Positions 1-8,393 of a stretch of 64,000 nt of DNA are shown here, in pieces (position 1 is the stretch's first letter; the number at the start of each line of letters is the position of its first letter). The DNA is from Nonomuraea sp. NEAU-A123. GTDB taxonomy: Bacteria > Actinomycetota > Actinomycetes > Streptosporangiales > Streptosporangiaceae. The stretch spans positions 1 through 64,000 of the forward strand of contig NZ_JAHFZZ010000041.1 in assembly GCF_018603905.1 (NCBI RefSeq), in the 5' to 3' direction. The position numbers were made by a program, and so were the translations under genes. Under the pieces are notes generated by a model. The model saw only the letters and a program-made list of their open reading frames with translations, was not told the DNA's origin and searched no databases.

Positions 1-145
1 CGTACACACTCCCGCCGCTCCTGCTCCGCAGGCGTGTACCCACCCCTTTGCCCGTACCGCATACCTCGGTCGTACCGCACCAAAAGCGATCCGTCACGAG
101 GCTAAGACTCTACGCATTCAATCTGTGTATCGGAAATAACGACAG

Positions 146-182
146 AAGCGCGCCTCCGGCAGAGCCGAAGACGCGCCTTTTC
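146..182. terminator. Imperfect hairpin followed by T-run
   Basis: GCGCG at 148-152 pairs with CGCGC at 172-176, with GGC/GCC pairing further in, and CTTTTC follows on the plus strand. It lies 26 bases beyond the stop of the minus-strand secreted-protein gene, so it may end transcription from either side. The rest of bases 1-207 shows no convincing gene. Confidence 0.45.
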
Positions 183-207
183 TCATGTCGGTGAACGCCG
201 CCGTATG

Positions 208-1491
208 TCAGGCGGTGTGCAGATACACCTGGCCGAACACCTCGGACAGCTTCTTGAGGTCCGTGTCCGTGTCGACTTCCGGCGCCGACGGGTCGTAGAT
301 CGTGGCCAGCCGGGGACGGATCGAGGTCAGCTTCTTGAGCTGCTCCCAGGTGGCGTTCTCCGCCCACTTCTCCCCGTACAACCTGCTGACCTGCCCCTGG
401 TCATTCTGCCAGCGGGACCAGAGGTTGACCGTCTCGGCGGCGTCGGCCTGAAGCGGCGCGGCGATGCGGTCGGTGATCGACTTGGCCGCCTGCTCGGTGG
501 TGAGCTGCGGCGAGCCCACGGTGGCGAAGCCGGCGTCTTCCGCGGCGATCTGACCGTACGCGTCCCACGCGCGCGCCCTGACCTGGATCCACTGGTTGCG
601 CTGGGCCTCGGTGGCGTCGATCTTCCAGGTGGCGTACTCCGTCGCCAGGTGCCCGCCGTCCAGGGCGAGCTGGTCGACCAGGCCCTTGGTGAGCCAGGCG
701 CCGATCCGCTCGGGGTCGAGCAGCGGGTACTTCTTGGTCATCTCGGTCTTGCACGCGTCGTTGGCGCCACAGCCGAGCAGCGGCACCACCGTGTGCACGG
801 CCAGCTTCTTGCCCGGCGCGAGGTTGCGGAGCGTGGTCGTGGCCTCCGTGACGAACTTGTCCATCTCGTCAGCCGTCTCGAACGTCTTGTTGAACCCGAG
901 CTGCGAGCTGAACCTGATCCCCACGGCCCCCTGCTGCGCCGCGACCGCGGCGACCTTCTTGGCCGCCTCGGCGAGCTTGCCCGACTTCCAGTCGTCGGCC
1001 AGCTCGGTGTCGATCCAGACGCGCATCCCGGCCGCGGCGGCGGCCTTGACGGCCTGGCCACCGGCGGTCTTCTCGGCGGCCTGGATCTCGGCCGCCGACA
1101 GGCCCTCGGGGTTGACGAAGCACTCTTCGCCGGACTGGCACTCGGGCGAGCCGCCGTCCTCGGCGCCCTCGACATCGGGCGAGTCGACGTCGTGCAGCTC
1201 GCCGTCGCCCTCGGAGTCGCTGGCGCACTCGTTGCCGGCTTCGGTGCAGTCGACGGTGATCGGGGCCAGCGGGCCCGCCTCTTGCAGGTGCTCGCCGTCG
1301 TTCGCGAGCCAGAAGTTGGCGATGTCGACCGCCTCTTCCGGCGTGGCCATCCAGCGGCAGACGACGTAGGCCGGCGTGTCACCGGACATCAGGTCGTTAC
1401 AGCTACGCGGATCGTCCTCCGACCAGGCTGGAACGCCTATGCCTAACAGTGAGAGTGCCAATCCGATGACGAAAATCTTCCTCAGTCGCAT
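208..1491 (-). CDS. Secreted protein of unknown function (possible TIM-barrel)
   Basis: This 427-aa protein begins with a Sec-type signal peptide: a basic N-terminus (MRLRK), a hydrophobic core and an ASW-like cleavage region near residue 24. It should be exported. An acidic, Cys-containing stretch follows (about 60-140; EAGNEC, ECQSGEEC), then an alternating helix/strand region with GMRVWIDTEL, GIRFSSQLGF and LAVHTVVPLLGC that suggests a glycosidase-like barrel, though no family was recognised with certainty. An SD-like GGAG lies about 10 bases upstream of the ATG. It stands alone, 52 bases beyond the start-side end of the lipid operon. The function is unknown. Confidence 0.8.
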   Translation of the reverse strand: MRLRKIFVIGLALSLLGIGVPAWSEDDPRSCNDLMSGDTPAYVVCRWMATPEEAVDIANFWLANDGEHLQEAGPLAPITVDCTEAGNECASDSEGDGELHDVDSPDVEGAEDGGSPECQSGEECFVNPEGLSAAEIQAAEKTAGGQAVKAAAAAGMRVWIDTELADDWKSGKLAEAAKKVAAVAAQQGAVGIRFSSQLGFNKTFETADEMDKFVTEATTTLRNLAPGKKLAVHTVVPLLGCGANDACKTEMTKKYPLLDPERIGAWLTKGLVDQLALDGGHLATEYATWKIDATEAQRNQWIQVRARAWDAYGQIAAEDAGFATVGSPQLTTEQAAKSITDRIAAPLQADAAETVNLWSRWQNDQGQVSRLYGEKWAENATWEQLKKLTSIRPRLATIYDPSAPEVDTDTDLKKLSEVFGQVYLHTA

Positions 1492-1543
1492 GGCGCCTTA
1501 CTCCAAGGGGTGATCGTGGACACATCGCACAATATCTTGATGA

Positions 1544-2782
1544 TCAGTAACCTTCAATGAGATCAACGGCGTTCTTCACCCCGCGTTCAACCTTTAGTAG
1601 TTTCCCGAGTTGCGCCGCTTTTTCGTGATATTCCGGTATGGCTTGCAGCCGCGCGGCCAATGACCGCCCGCTCAGCGCCCTGATCGGCAACGGCGGCGGC
1701 CCCGCCCCCAACGCCGCCACCCTCCGCCCCCAGAACGGCTGGTCGGAGAAGAAAGGGCAGACGACATTGGGCACGCCGGCCGCCAGCCCCGCCGCCGTGG
1801 TCCCCGCCCCACCGTGGTGCACGACGGCGGCCATCCTCGGGAACAGCACCTCATGCGCCACCTCCCCCGCCGGGCAGACGTCCGCCGATGCCGCCACGGG
1901 CAACCCCTGGACCACCGCCCGCATCCCGGCCAGCCGCAATGCCGCGACCACCTGCTCGGCGACCGCCTCCGGCTCGTCCGGCACCATGCTCCCGAAACCG
2001 ACGTACACGGGGGGCGGCCCATCGTCCAGGAAGCCGGCGAGGTCGGAGGGGAGCGAGCTGTCCGGCTCGAGTGGAAGGCGCCAGTAGCCGGTGAGGTGCA
2101 CATAGTCGGGCCAGTCGGGCGGCCTGGGCACCACCAGCGGGCTGACCCCGCACAGCACCGGCACCCGATCCCGCCGGTCGGCCGCGAACGGGCTGCCCCG
2201 CAACGGCCGCAGCCCGAGCACCTGCCCGCGCAGCCGGTTCACCATGGGGCCCAGCATCAGCCAGCCGAGCCGTTCGACCACGGCATAGCTGGCCCGGTTG
2301 CCGATCCTGCCCAGGGTCCGGCGCGGGATCAGCGGGTTCGGGAACTCGCCGGTCGGCTCGCTGGGCTGGAACTGCAGGATCCCGTACGCCATGCCGTACC
2401 TCTCGTGCAGGTGCCTGCCGAAGGAGCCGAGGGCGGGCGCGAGGACCAGTTCGGCGTTGGCGCAGGCAGCGTCCACCTCGGCGAGGACAGTCGAGGCGAG
2501 GGGCTCGACGACGGCTCTGAGGCCTCGCACGAACCCCAACGGCCCGCTCCGCAACCACGCCTGTCCTTCCTCGCTCTCCACGATCGCGACCGGATCCGCC
2601 GTCAGCGCCGCGAACCGCCCGCCAACGCCTCCCGGGGGCTCACAGCGCCCGGCCGCCAGGTGTTGGTAGCGTTCCGGCGCCACGAGCGTGACCTCGTGCC
2701 CGCGCGCGCCGAACTCCCGAGCCAGCGCCACGCACGGCTGAATGTCTCCCCGCGATCCCAATGCCAGCACCGCGACCCTCAC
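1544..2782 (-). CDS. GT1-family glycosyltransferase (UGT/MGT type)
   Basis: This 412-aa enzyme is predicted to transfer a sugar from a nucleotide donor to a lipid or small-molecule acceptor in the cytoplasm. The N-terminus has the GT-B fold signature ALGSRGDIQPCVALA, as in sterol and macrolide glycosyltransferases. The C-terminal donor-binding region carries HHGGAGTTAAGLAAGVPNVV and then PFFSDQPFWG. It starts with GTG overlapping the stop of the upstream MFS gene (GTGA at 2779-2782), so translation is probably coupled. Being last in the acyl-AMP ligase/MMPL/MFS operon makes a lipid acceptor plausible, but the acceptor cannot be read from sequence. Confidence 0.88.
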   Translation of the reverse strand: MRVAVLALGSRGDIQPCVALAREFGARGHEVTLVAPERYQHLAAGRCEPPGGVGGRFAALTADPVAIVESEEGQAWLRSGPLGFVRGLRAVVEPLASTVLAEVDAACANAELVLAPALGSFGRHLHERYGMAYGILQFQPSEPTGEFPNPLIPRRTLGRIGNRASYAVVERLGWLMLGPMVNRLRGQVLGLRPLRGSPFAADRRDRVPVLCGVSPLVVPRPPDWPDYVHLTGYWRLPLEPDSSLPSDLAGFLDDGPPPVYVGFGSMVPDEPEAVAEQVVAALRLAGMRAVVQGLPVAASADVCPAGEVAHEVLFPRMAAVVHHGGAGTTAAGLAAGVPNVVCPFFSDQPFWGRRVAALGAGPPPLPIRALSGRSLAARLQAIPEYHEKAAQLGKLLKVERGVKNAVDLIEGY

Positions 2783-4116
2783 GGCAGTGCCAGCAAGGCG
2801 ATCAATGCGCCCAGGAGGACGAGGGCCGCCGCCACCAGTAACCCGAGTGCGTACCCCTGAGAAAAGCTCCCGGCCTCGTGCACGATCACCCCAATAGCCG
2901 AAATCCCCAACAGGCCGGAAATCTCACGACTTACGGAGAAGATCCCACCCGCCACCCCGGCCCGAGACTCCGGCACCGCCCCCAGCACAGCCGACCCCAG
3001 CGGCATGGTCAACGCCGATCCCACCCCGATCGCGCAGACGGCGGGCCCCAACCGCTCCCACCCGTCCCCCGCCTCCAGGAACGCCGCCACGACCATCCCA
3101 CCCGCCACCAGCACCAGCCCGCAGGCGACCGTCCTCCCGCTCCCCAGCCACCGCTCGACCATCGGCACCAGCGGCGTGACGACCACGACCAGCAACGCCA
3201 ACGGCACGAACGCCACCCCAGAGGCCGTCGGCGTGAACCCGAGCACCCCCTGCAGGAACAGCGCGGTGTAGAAAAACACCCCATTGACCCCGAGCCCCCA
3301 CAGCACCTGAGCCAGCACCCCACCCGCGAAACTCCTGACCGCGAACAGCCCCAGCTCCACCATCGGCTCCCGCGCCCGACGCTCCACGACCAGGAACAGC
3401 ACTCCCCCGCCCGCGCATCCGGCCACCGCGAGCAGGACGGGCGGCGACGCCCAGCCGTACTCGCCTCCGTGGATCAGCGCGAACGTCCCGCAAGCCAGGA
3501 ACACCACCGACGCCAGCGACCCGGGCACGTCCACCGTGCGCCGCTGTCCGGAGTGCGTTTCCGGTATCGCGACGGCGGCCAGTGCGATGACGGCCGCCCC
3601 CATGGGCACGTTGATCAGGAAGACCCAGCTCCAGTGGGCGTACTGGCTCAGGTACCCGCCGACCACCGGCCCCAGCGCCAGTGCACCGGCGCCGGACGCC
3701 ATCCAGACGGCCACCCCCAGCGAGCGATCCGCCCAGCCCGCCAGTACGGCCAGCGTCGCGGGCAGGATGAGCGCCGCCCCGGCCCCCTGAGCCAGCCGCG
3801 CGGCGACCAGCGGCTCGATCGACGTGGCCAGCCCGGCAGCGAGCGACGCCCCGGTGAAGACGGTGAGTCCGGCGAGCAGCACCTTGCGCCGCCCGTACAC
3901 GTCGGCCAGGCGGCCACCGGCGATCATGAGGCCGGCGAACGTCAGGATGTATCCGGTCGCGACCCATTCGAGCGCGCTCAGGCGGGTGTGGAGATCGCGC
4001 TGGATGCTGGGCAGGGCGACGGTGACCACGGTGTTGTCCAGCGTCGTCACAAACCCAGCCAAGCCGACGACCGTCAGGAGCAGCCGGGAGCGGGCGGGGG
4101 CCAAGGCCAGGGTCAC
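2779..4116 (-). CDS. MFS drug/lipid exporter, DHA2 (EmrB/QacA)-like
   Basis: This 445-aa polytopic membrane protein of the major facilitator superfamily is probably a proton-coupled exporter. It opens with LVGLAGFVTTLDNTVVTVALPSIQRDL, which contains the DHA2 motif (LDNTVVTVALP), and has the motif-A-like GGRLADVYGRRKVL near residue 70. About 12-14 hydrophobic segments can be counted. The GTG start overlaps the MMPL stop (GTGA, 4113-4116) and its own stop overlaps the glycosyltransferase start. The context suggests export of the same lipid product, or resistance; the substrate is unknown. Confidence 0.88.
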   Translation of the reverse strand: MTLALAPARSRLLLTVVGLAGFVTTLDNTVVTVALPSIQRDLHTRLSALEWVATGYILTFAGLMIAGGRLADVYGRRKVLLAGLTVFTGASLAAGLATSIEPLVAARLAQGAGAALILPATLAVLAGWADRSLGVAVWMASGAGALALGPVVGGYLSQYAHWSWVFLINVPMGAAVIALAAVAIPETHSGQRRTVDVPGSLASVVFLACGTFALIHGGEYGWASPPVLLAVAGCAGGGVLFLVVERRAREPMVELGLFAVRSFAGGVLAQVLWGLGVNGVFFYTALFLQGVLGFTPTASGVAFVPLALLVVVVTPLVPMVERWLGSGRTVACGLVLVAGGMVVAAFLEAGDGWERLGPAVCAIGVGSALTMPLGSAVLGAVPESRAGVAGGIFSVSREISGLLGISAIGVIVHEAGSFSQGYALGLLVAAALVLLGALIALLALP

Positions 4117-6542
4117 GTGTCCACCTCCGCCCAGGTCCAGCCGGGTCCGTCGGGGTTCGCCCTGACGACCCTGGTACGACCGGCGGTGACCTTCTCCCAG
4201 GTGGGCCGCTGCGTCCCGGAGCGGAAAGCGTCCGGGTTGTCGGCGGCGGTGCTGTAGGGCCGCTTTCTGACCGGGCGCGAGGCGTGGAGCGGTGTGACGG
4301 GAGCGGGGTCGTTCCCGGGGCGGAGGCTGAGCGCTGTCCCAGGGCGCTGCTCCTCCGGCGGCGAAGATTCACGGAGCTCGATCCGCCGATGAACCCCCCG
4401 CAACACCCCCGGCAGCCACCAGTTCACCCCACCCAGCAACCGCATCGTCGCCGGCACCAGCAGCGCCCGCACGAGCGTGGCATCCACCACGATCGCCACG
4501 AACATCCCCACCCCGAGCAGCTTCACGATCGTGATCCCGGCCGTCGAGAAGGCCCCGATCACCACCAGCAACAGCAGCGCCGCGCTGGTGATGACGCCCC
4601 CGGTCCGCTGCAAGCCCGTCGCCACCGCCGCCGTGTTGTCGCCGGTCCGCAGCCACTCCGCCCGCACCCTCGACAGCAGGAACAGCTCATAGTCCATCGA
4701 CAGCCCGAACACCACCGCCAGGATCAGCACCGTCACCGTGGCCTCGATGGTCCCCGTGGACGTGAAGTGCAGCCACGGCGCCAGGTGACCGTCCTGGAAG
4801 GCCCAGACGATCACGCCGAACGAGGCCCCGATCGAGAGGACGTTCATGAGCAGGGCCTTGACCGGCAGGACGACGGAGCCGAAGGCGGCGAACAGGAGCA
4901 GGAACGTCACCCCGCCGACCACCAGCGCCATCCACGGCAGCCGGCCGAGCAGGCTGGACATGAGGTCCATCTGGGCGGCCGTCGGGCCGCCTACGACGAT
5001 CTGGCGGACGTTCGGCTCCGGGGCCATCGATCTGATGAGCGTCACCAGGTGCTGGGCCGCGTCCGACATGGGGTCGGAGGAGTAGCGGACCGCCAGGCGT
5101 ACCGCGCCGTTGGGCTGGGAGAGGCCGGCGAGGTCGACGCCCGTGACCCCGGGCAGCTCGCGCAGGCGGTCGGCGAGGGGTTTGGCGTCGGTGGGGTCGA
5201 TCGGGGTGACGGCGCTGATCGGGGAGTAGCCCTGGCCGAGGGGGCCGGGGGCGGCGGGACGGGTGGTGAAGGAGCGTTCGATGAGGACGTGGACGTCGAT
5301 CGTGGCCATCGAGTTCTTGGCGAAGTCGCGGTCGACGGTCTCGGCGACGCGGCGGCTCTCGGCGGTGGCGGGCAGGACCCGGTGGTCCACGTTGCCGAAC
5401 CGTACGTGGGCGAACGGCCCGGCCAGCGCGAGGAGCACGGACGTGACGGCGACCAGGTAGAGCACGGGCCGTTTCAGCACACTGGAGGCGATCGCGTGCC
5501 AGACCCCGGCGCCCGCGCGGGCCGCGCCGAAGCGGGGGGTGAGGCGGATGGCGTCCACGCGGGGACCCAGGACGGCGAGCGCGGCGGGCAGGACGACCAG
5601 CGCGGACACCATGGCCACCAGCACCACGGCCGCCGCGCCCAGCCCGATCGAGCGCAGGAACATCTGCGGGAACAGCAGCAGTCCCAGCAGCGAGGTCGCC
5701 ACGGTCAAGCCGGAGAAGGCGACGGTACGGCCGGCCGTCGCCATGGTGCGCACCACGGCCTCACGGGTCGGGAGGCCGGAGCTGATCTGCTCGCGGAAGG
5801 CGGTCAGCACGAAGAGCGAATAGTCGATGGCCAGCCCGAGCCCGAGCATGGTGACGACGTTCAGCGCGAAGACCGAGACCTCCGTCACCTCGGTCAGCAG
5901 CCTGAGCAGCACGAGCGCGCCGAGTACGGCGAGCAGCCCGACGAGCAGCGGCAGCCCGGCGGCCACCAGGCTGCCGAACACCACCACGAGCATGACCAGC
6001 AGCACCGGCATGGAGATCGCCTCGGCGCGCGCCAGGTCGGCCGCCGTCTGGTCGTTGAGCTCCTTCAGCAGCGGCACCGAGCCGCCGACCTGGACCTGGA
6101 GGTTCGCGACGGGCAGCCGGTCCTTGATGGCGGCGTACGCCTGCTGCTTGGCGCCTTTCAGGGTGATCAGGGCGTAGGTGGCGTGCTCGTCGGTGGACAT
6201 CAGCTCCTTGGAGCCGGTGGTCCAGTACGTGGCCAGCTTGCGGACGTACTGGGCGGGCAGGGCGCGCAGCGAGTCGTGCACGGCCTTCTTGAAGCGCGCG
6301 TCGCGCACCTTGACCTGCGGGTGCCGGTAGAGGACGACGACGTCGGGGGTGTTGCCGCTGTACCAGGCGTCGTTCCAGCCGGCGGCGGTGGTCGAGTCGG
6401 CGGCCGGGTCCGCGAAGCCACCGTCGGCCATCCGGCCGAACAGCTGCAGCCCGAAGGGCGCGGCCAGGATGGCCGCCACCAGGCTCAGCACCAGCAGCGT
6501 CCACCTGCCGCCGTAGATCAGGCGCCCCGCCGACTCAAACAA
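4113..6542 (-). CDS. MMPL/RND-family lipid transporter
   Basis: This 809-aa transporter has the MMPL layout: a first TM segment near residues 15-35, a large extracytoplasmic loop, a block of TM helices about 180-330 (with GLGLAIDYSLFVLTAFREQ), a second loop about 380-530, and a second TM block with FGLSMDYELFLLSRVRAEW. Family members such as mycobacterial MmpL proteins move lipids across the inner membrane. The probable start is TTG at 6542, overlapping the ligase stop, with GGAGGG 5-6 bases upstream. About 90 residues after the last TM form a hydrophilic tail ending GPGWTWAEVDT, longer than is usual for the short members. Pairing with a FAAL supports a lipid substrate. Confidence 0.9.
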   Translation of the reverse strand: MFESAGRLIYGGRWTLLVLSLVAAILAAPFGLQLFGRMADGGFADPAADSTTAAGWNDAWYSGNTPDVVVLYRHPQVKVRDARFKKAVHDSLRALPAQYVRKLATYWTTGSKELMSTDEHATYALITLKGAKQQAYAAIKDRLPVANLQVQVGGSVPLLKELNDQTAADLARAEAISMPVLLVMLVVVFGSLVAAGLPLLVGLLAVLGALVLLRLLTEVTEVSVFALNVVTMLGLGLAIDYSLFVLTAFREQISSGLPTREAVVRTMATAGRTVAFSGLTVATSLLGLLLFPQMFLRSIGLGAAAVVLVAMVSALVVLPAALAVLGPRVDAIRLTPRFGAARAGAGVWHAIASSVLKRPVLYLVAVTSVLLALAGPFAHVRFGNVDHRVLPATAESRRVAETVDRDFAKNSMATIDVHVLIERSFTTRPAAPGPLGQGYSPISAVTPIDPTDAKPLADRLRELPGVTGVDLAGLSQPNGAVRLAVRYSSDPMSDAAQHLVTLIRSMAPEPNVRQIVVGGPTAAQMDLMSSLLGRLPWMALVVGGVTFLLLFAAFGSVVLPVKALLMNVLSIGASFGVIVWAFQDGHLAPWLHFTSTGTIEATVTVLILAVVFGLSMDYELFLLSRVRAEWLRTGDNTAAVATGLQRTGGVITSAALLLLVVIGAFSTAGITIVKLLGVGMFVAIVVDATLVRALLVPATMRLLGGVNWWLPGVLRGVHRRIELRESSPPEEQRPGTALSLRPGNDPAPVTPLHASRPVRKRPYSTAADNPDAFRSGTQRPTWEKVTAGRTRVVRANPDGPGWTWAEVDT

Positions 6543-8205
6543 GGGCGCCCTCCAGGTACGCCCGCAGGCAGGCCCGCCGGGCGATCTTGCCGCTGGTCGT
6601 CCTGGGTACGCCGCCGGTGCCCGTCAGCACGAAGTCGTGCACGGATAAATCATGAAATTTCCGGACCGCTGCCCGTACCTGGGCCGCCACCTCGGCCGGA
6701 TCGGCCTCCGCACCCCCACGCGACCGCTCGGCCACCACCACGAGCCGCTCGGTCTCTTCTCCCGGCACGGAGAAGGCCGCCACGTGGTCGCGGCGTACGG
6801 CCCGGTGCGCCTCCTGGACGGTGACCTCGATGTCCTGGGGATAGTGGTTGCGCCCGTCGACGATGATCAGGTCCTTGATCCGGCCGGTGATGTAGAGCAG
6901 CCCGTCGTACACGACCCCGAGGTCGCCCGTCCGCAGCCAGGTGCCGTCCTCGCCGTCCAGCACCGCGCCGAACACCTCGGCCGTGCGCAGGGGATCGCGC
7001 CAGTAGGCGCGCGCCACGTTCGGGCCCTGGACCCAGACCTCCCCCACGTGCCCGTCCGGCAGTGCCCGGCCGCGCTCGCCGACGACGCGCACCCGCTGAC
7101 CTCCTGCCCGCCCGCACGACACCAGCGTGGTGAGGTCCCCGAACCCGCCGTCGTACGGCACGGCGCGGCCGTCGCGGAGCGCGTCGCGGTCGAAGGCCGT
7201 GGCCACGACGGCCTCATCGGGCCCCATGCCGGCGACGAAGACCGTGGCCTCGGCCAGCCCGTACGCCGGGGTGTGCGCCTCCGGCCGCAGCCCGCACCCG
7301 CCGAACGCGGCGTTGAACGCCTCGACGGTGCCGGGCCGTACCGGCTCCGCGCCGTTCAGCATGACCCGCACCCCGGACAGGTCCAGCCCCTCTTTGTCGG
7401 CCGCGCCGACCCTGGCCGCCGTGTACTCGAACGCGAAGTTGGGCCCCCCGGTATAGACGTCGTCGAACTCGCTGAGCAGCCGCAGCCAGCGCACCGGATG
7501 CATGACGAACGCCACCGGATCCATGAACGCCACCTGGTTGCCCGCCACCATCGGCAGCGCGACCGTCGCGACCAGCCCCATGTCGTGGAAGAGCGGCAGC
7601 CAGAGCGCCGCGACCGAGGTACGCGGCTCGGCCCGGAACAGCTCCCACAACTGCGCGGCGTTGGCCGCCAGGTTGCCGTGCGTGATCTCCACACCGGCGG
7701 GCGCCCGGGTGGAGCCGGAGGTGTACTGCAGGTACGCGAGATCGCCCGGCTCGACCCGTACGGCCGCCCACTCGTCGGCGAGCAGGTCGGAGACCGTGTC
7801 GACGGTGACCACCGCGGCCCCTGCGGCGAAGTCCCGCACGCCGGGCAGCGCGGCCGTGGTCGTGAGCACAGCGACCGGATCGGCGTCAGAGTAGGCGCGG
7901 GCCAGCCGGTCAGCGTGCCCCGGCAGGTCGGGCGCGAACAGCGGCACCGCCACGACCCCGGCGTAGAAGGTGCCGAGCACCGCCACCACGTACGCGAGCC
8001 CCTGGGGAGCCAGGATCGCCACCCGTTCGCCGGGCCCCGCGACCTCGCGCAGCCGTACGGCCAGCGCCCGCGCTTTGAGGTCGGCCCGAGCCCAGGTCAG
8101 CGTCTCGCGGGACCCGTCGCCCAGGTAGTCGACGAACGTGTAGGCGGGCGCGTCCGGGATCTCCCGCGCCCATCGCGCCACGCGCTGGATCAGTGCCTCG
8201 GGCAT
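6535..8205 (-). CDS. Fatty-acyl-AMP ligase (FAAL/FadD32-like)
   Basis: This 556-aa adenylate-forming enzyme activates a fatty acid to acyl-AMP, normally for handover to an acyl carrier protein or PKS rather than CoA. Diagnostic stretches are YLQYTSGSTRAPAGVEITH (P-loop A3), the A5-like PAYGLAEAT, LRTGDLG, and GRIKDLIIVDGRNHYPQDIE, which is typical of FAALs. The ATG at 8205 is chosen because GAGGGGA sits 7-8 bases upstream; the frame stays open upstream without a better site. A TAGGTT -10-like box lies at 8232-8237 (minus strand). It is the first gene of the four-gene lipid operon. No PKS or ACP gene is visible in the window. Confidence 0.9.
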   Translation of the reverse strand: MPEALIQRVARWAREIPDAPAYTFVDYLGDGSRETLTWARADLKARALAVRLREVAGPGERVAILAPQGLAYVVAVLGTFYAGVVAVPLFAPDLPGHADRLARAYSDADPVAVLTTTAALPGVRDFAAGAAVVTVDTVSDLLADEWAAVRVEPGDLAYLQYTSGSTRAPAGVEITHGNLAANAAQLWELFRAEPRTSVAALWLPLFHDMGLVATVALPMVAGNQVAFMDPVAFVMHPVRWLRLLSEFDDVYTGGPNFAFEYTAARVGAADKEGLDLSGVRVMLNGAEPVRPGTVEAFNAAFGGCGLRPEAHTPAYGLAEATVFVAGMGPDEAVVATAFDRDALRDGRAVPYDGGFGDLTTLVSCGRAGGQRVRVVGERGRALPDGHVGEVWVQGPNVARAYWRDPLRTAEVFGAVLDGEDGTWLRTGDLGVVYDGLLYITGRIKDLIIVDGRNHYPQDIEVTVQEAHRAVRRDHVAAFSVPGEETERLVVVAERSRGGAEADPAEVAAQVRAAVRKFHDLSVHDFVLTGTGGVPRTTSGKIARRACLRAYLEGALV

Positions 8206-8297
8206 GCCCGGGTCCCCTCGCCGACTACAGGAACCTAGAAAATTACGGCAGAAGGAGCCTCGATTCTTGCCAAACGCCGGCACATTCCCCTTTCGGT

Positions 8298-8317
8298 CTT
8301 GTCAACGGCGTGACAAG
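8298..8317. promoter_or_regulatory. 20-bp inverted repeat between FAAL and MFS genes
   Basis: CTTGTCA at 8298-8304 and TGACAAG at 8311-8317 form a perfect 7-bp inverted repeat around a 6-base spacer. It lies between the divergent FAAL (minus) and MFS (plus) genes, 77 bases before the GTG of the latter. It looks like a dimeric-repressor operator. The regulator is not adjacent. Confidence 0.45.
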
Positions 8318-8393
8318 CAGCGAGATATCCGGACGACAGCGATACCACGAACCCGCACAATAGTGAGCGTTTGGGCGATTAGGGGGCCACCAA

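Noticed and set aside
4284..6824. Plus-strand 846-codon open frame
   Set aside because: Antisense to the MMPL gene, with no recognisable motif and a His/Gln/Arg-rich sequence.
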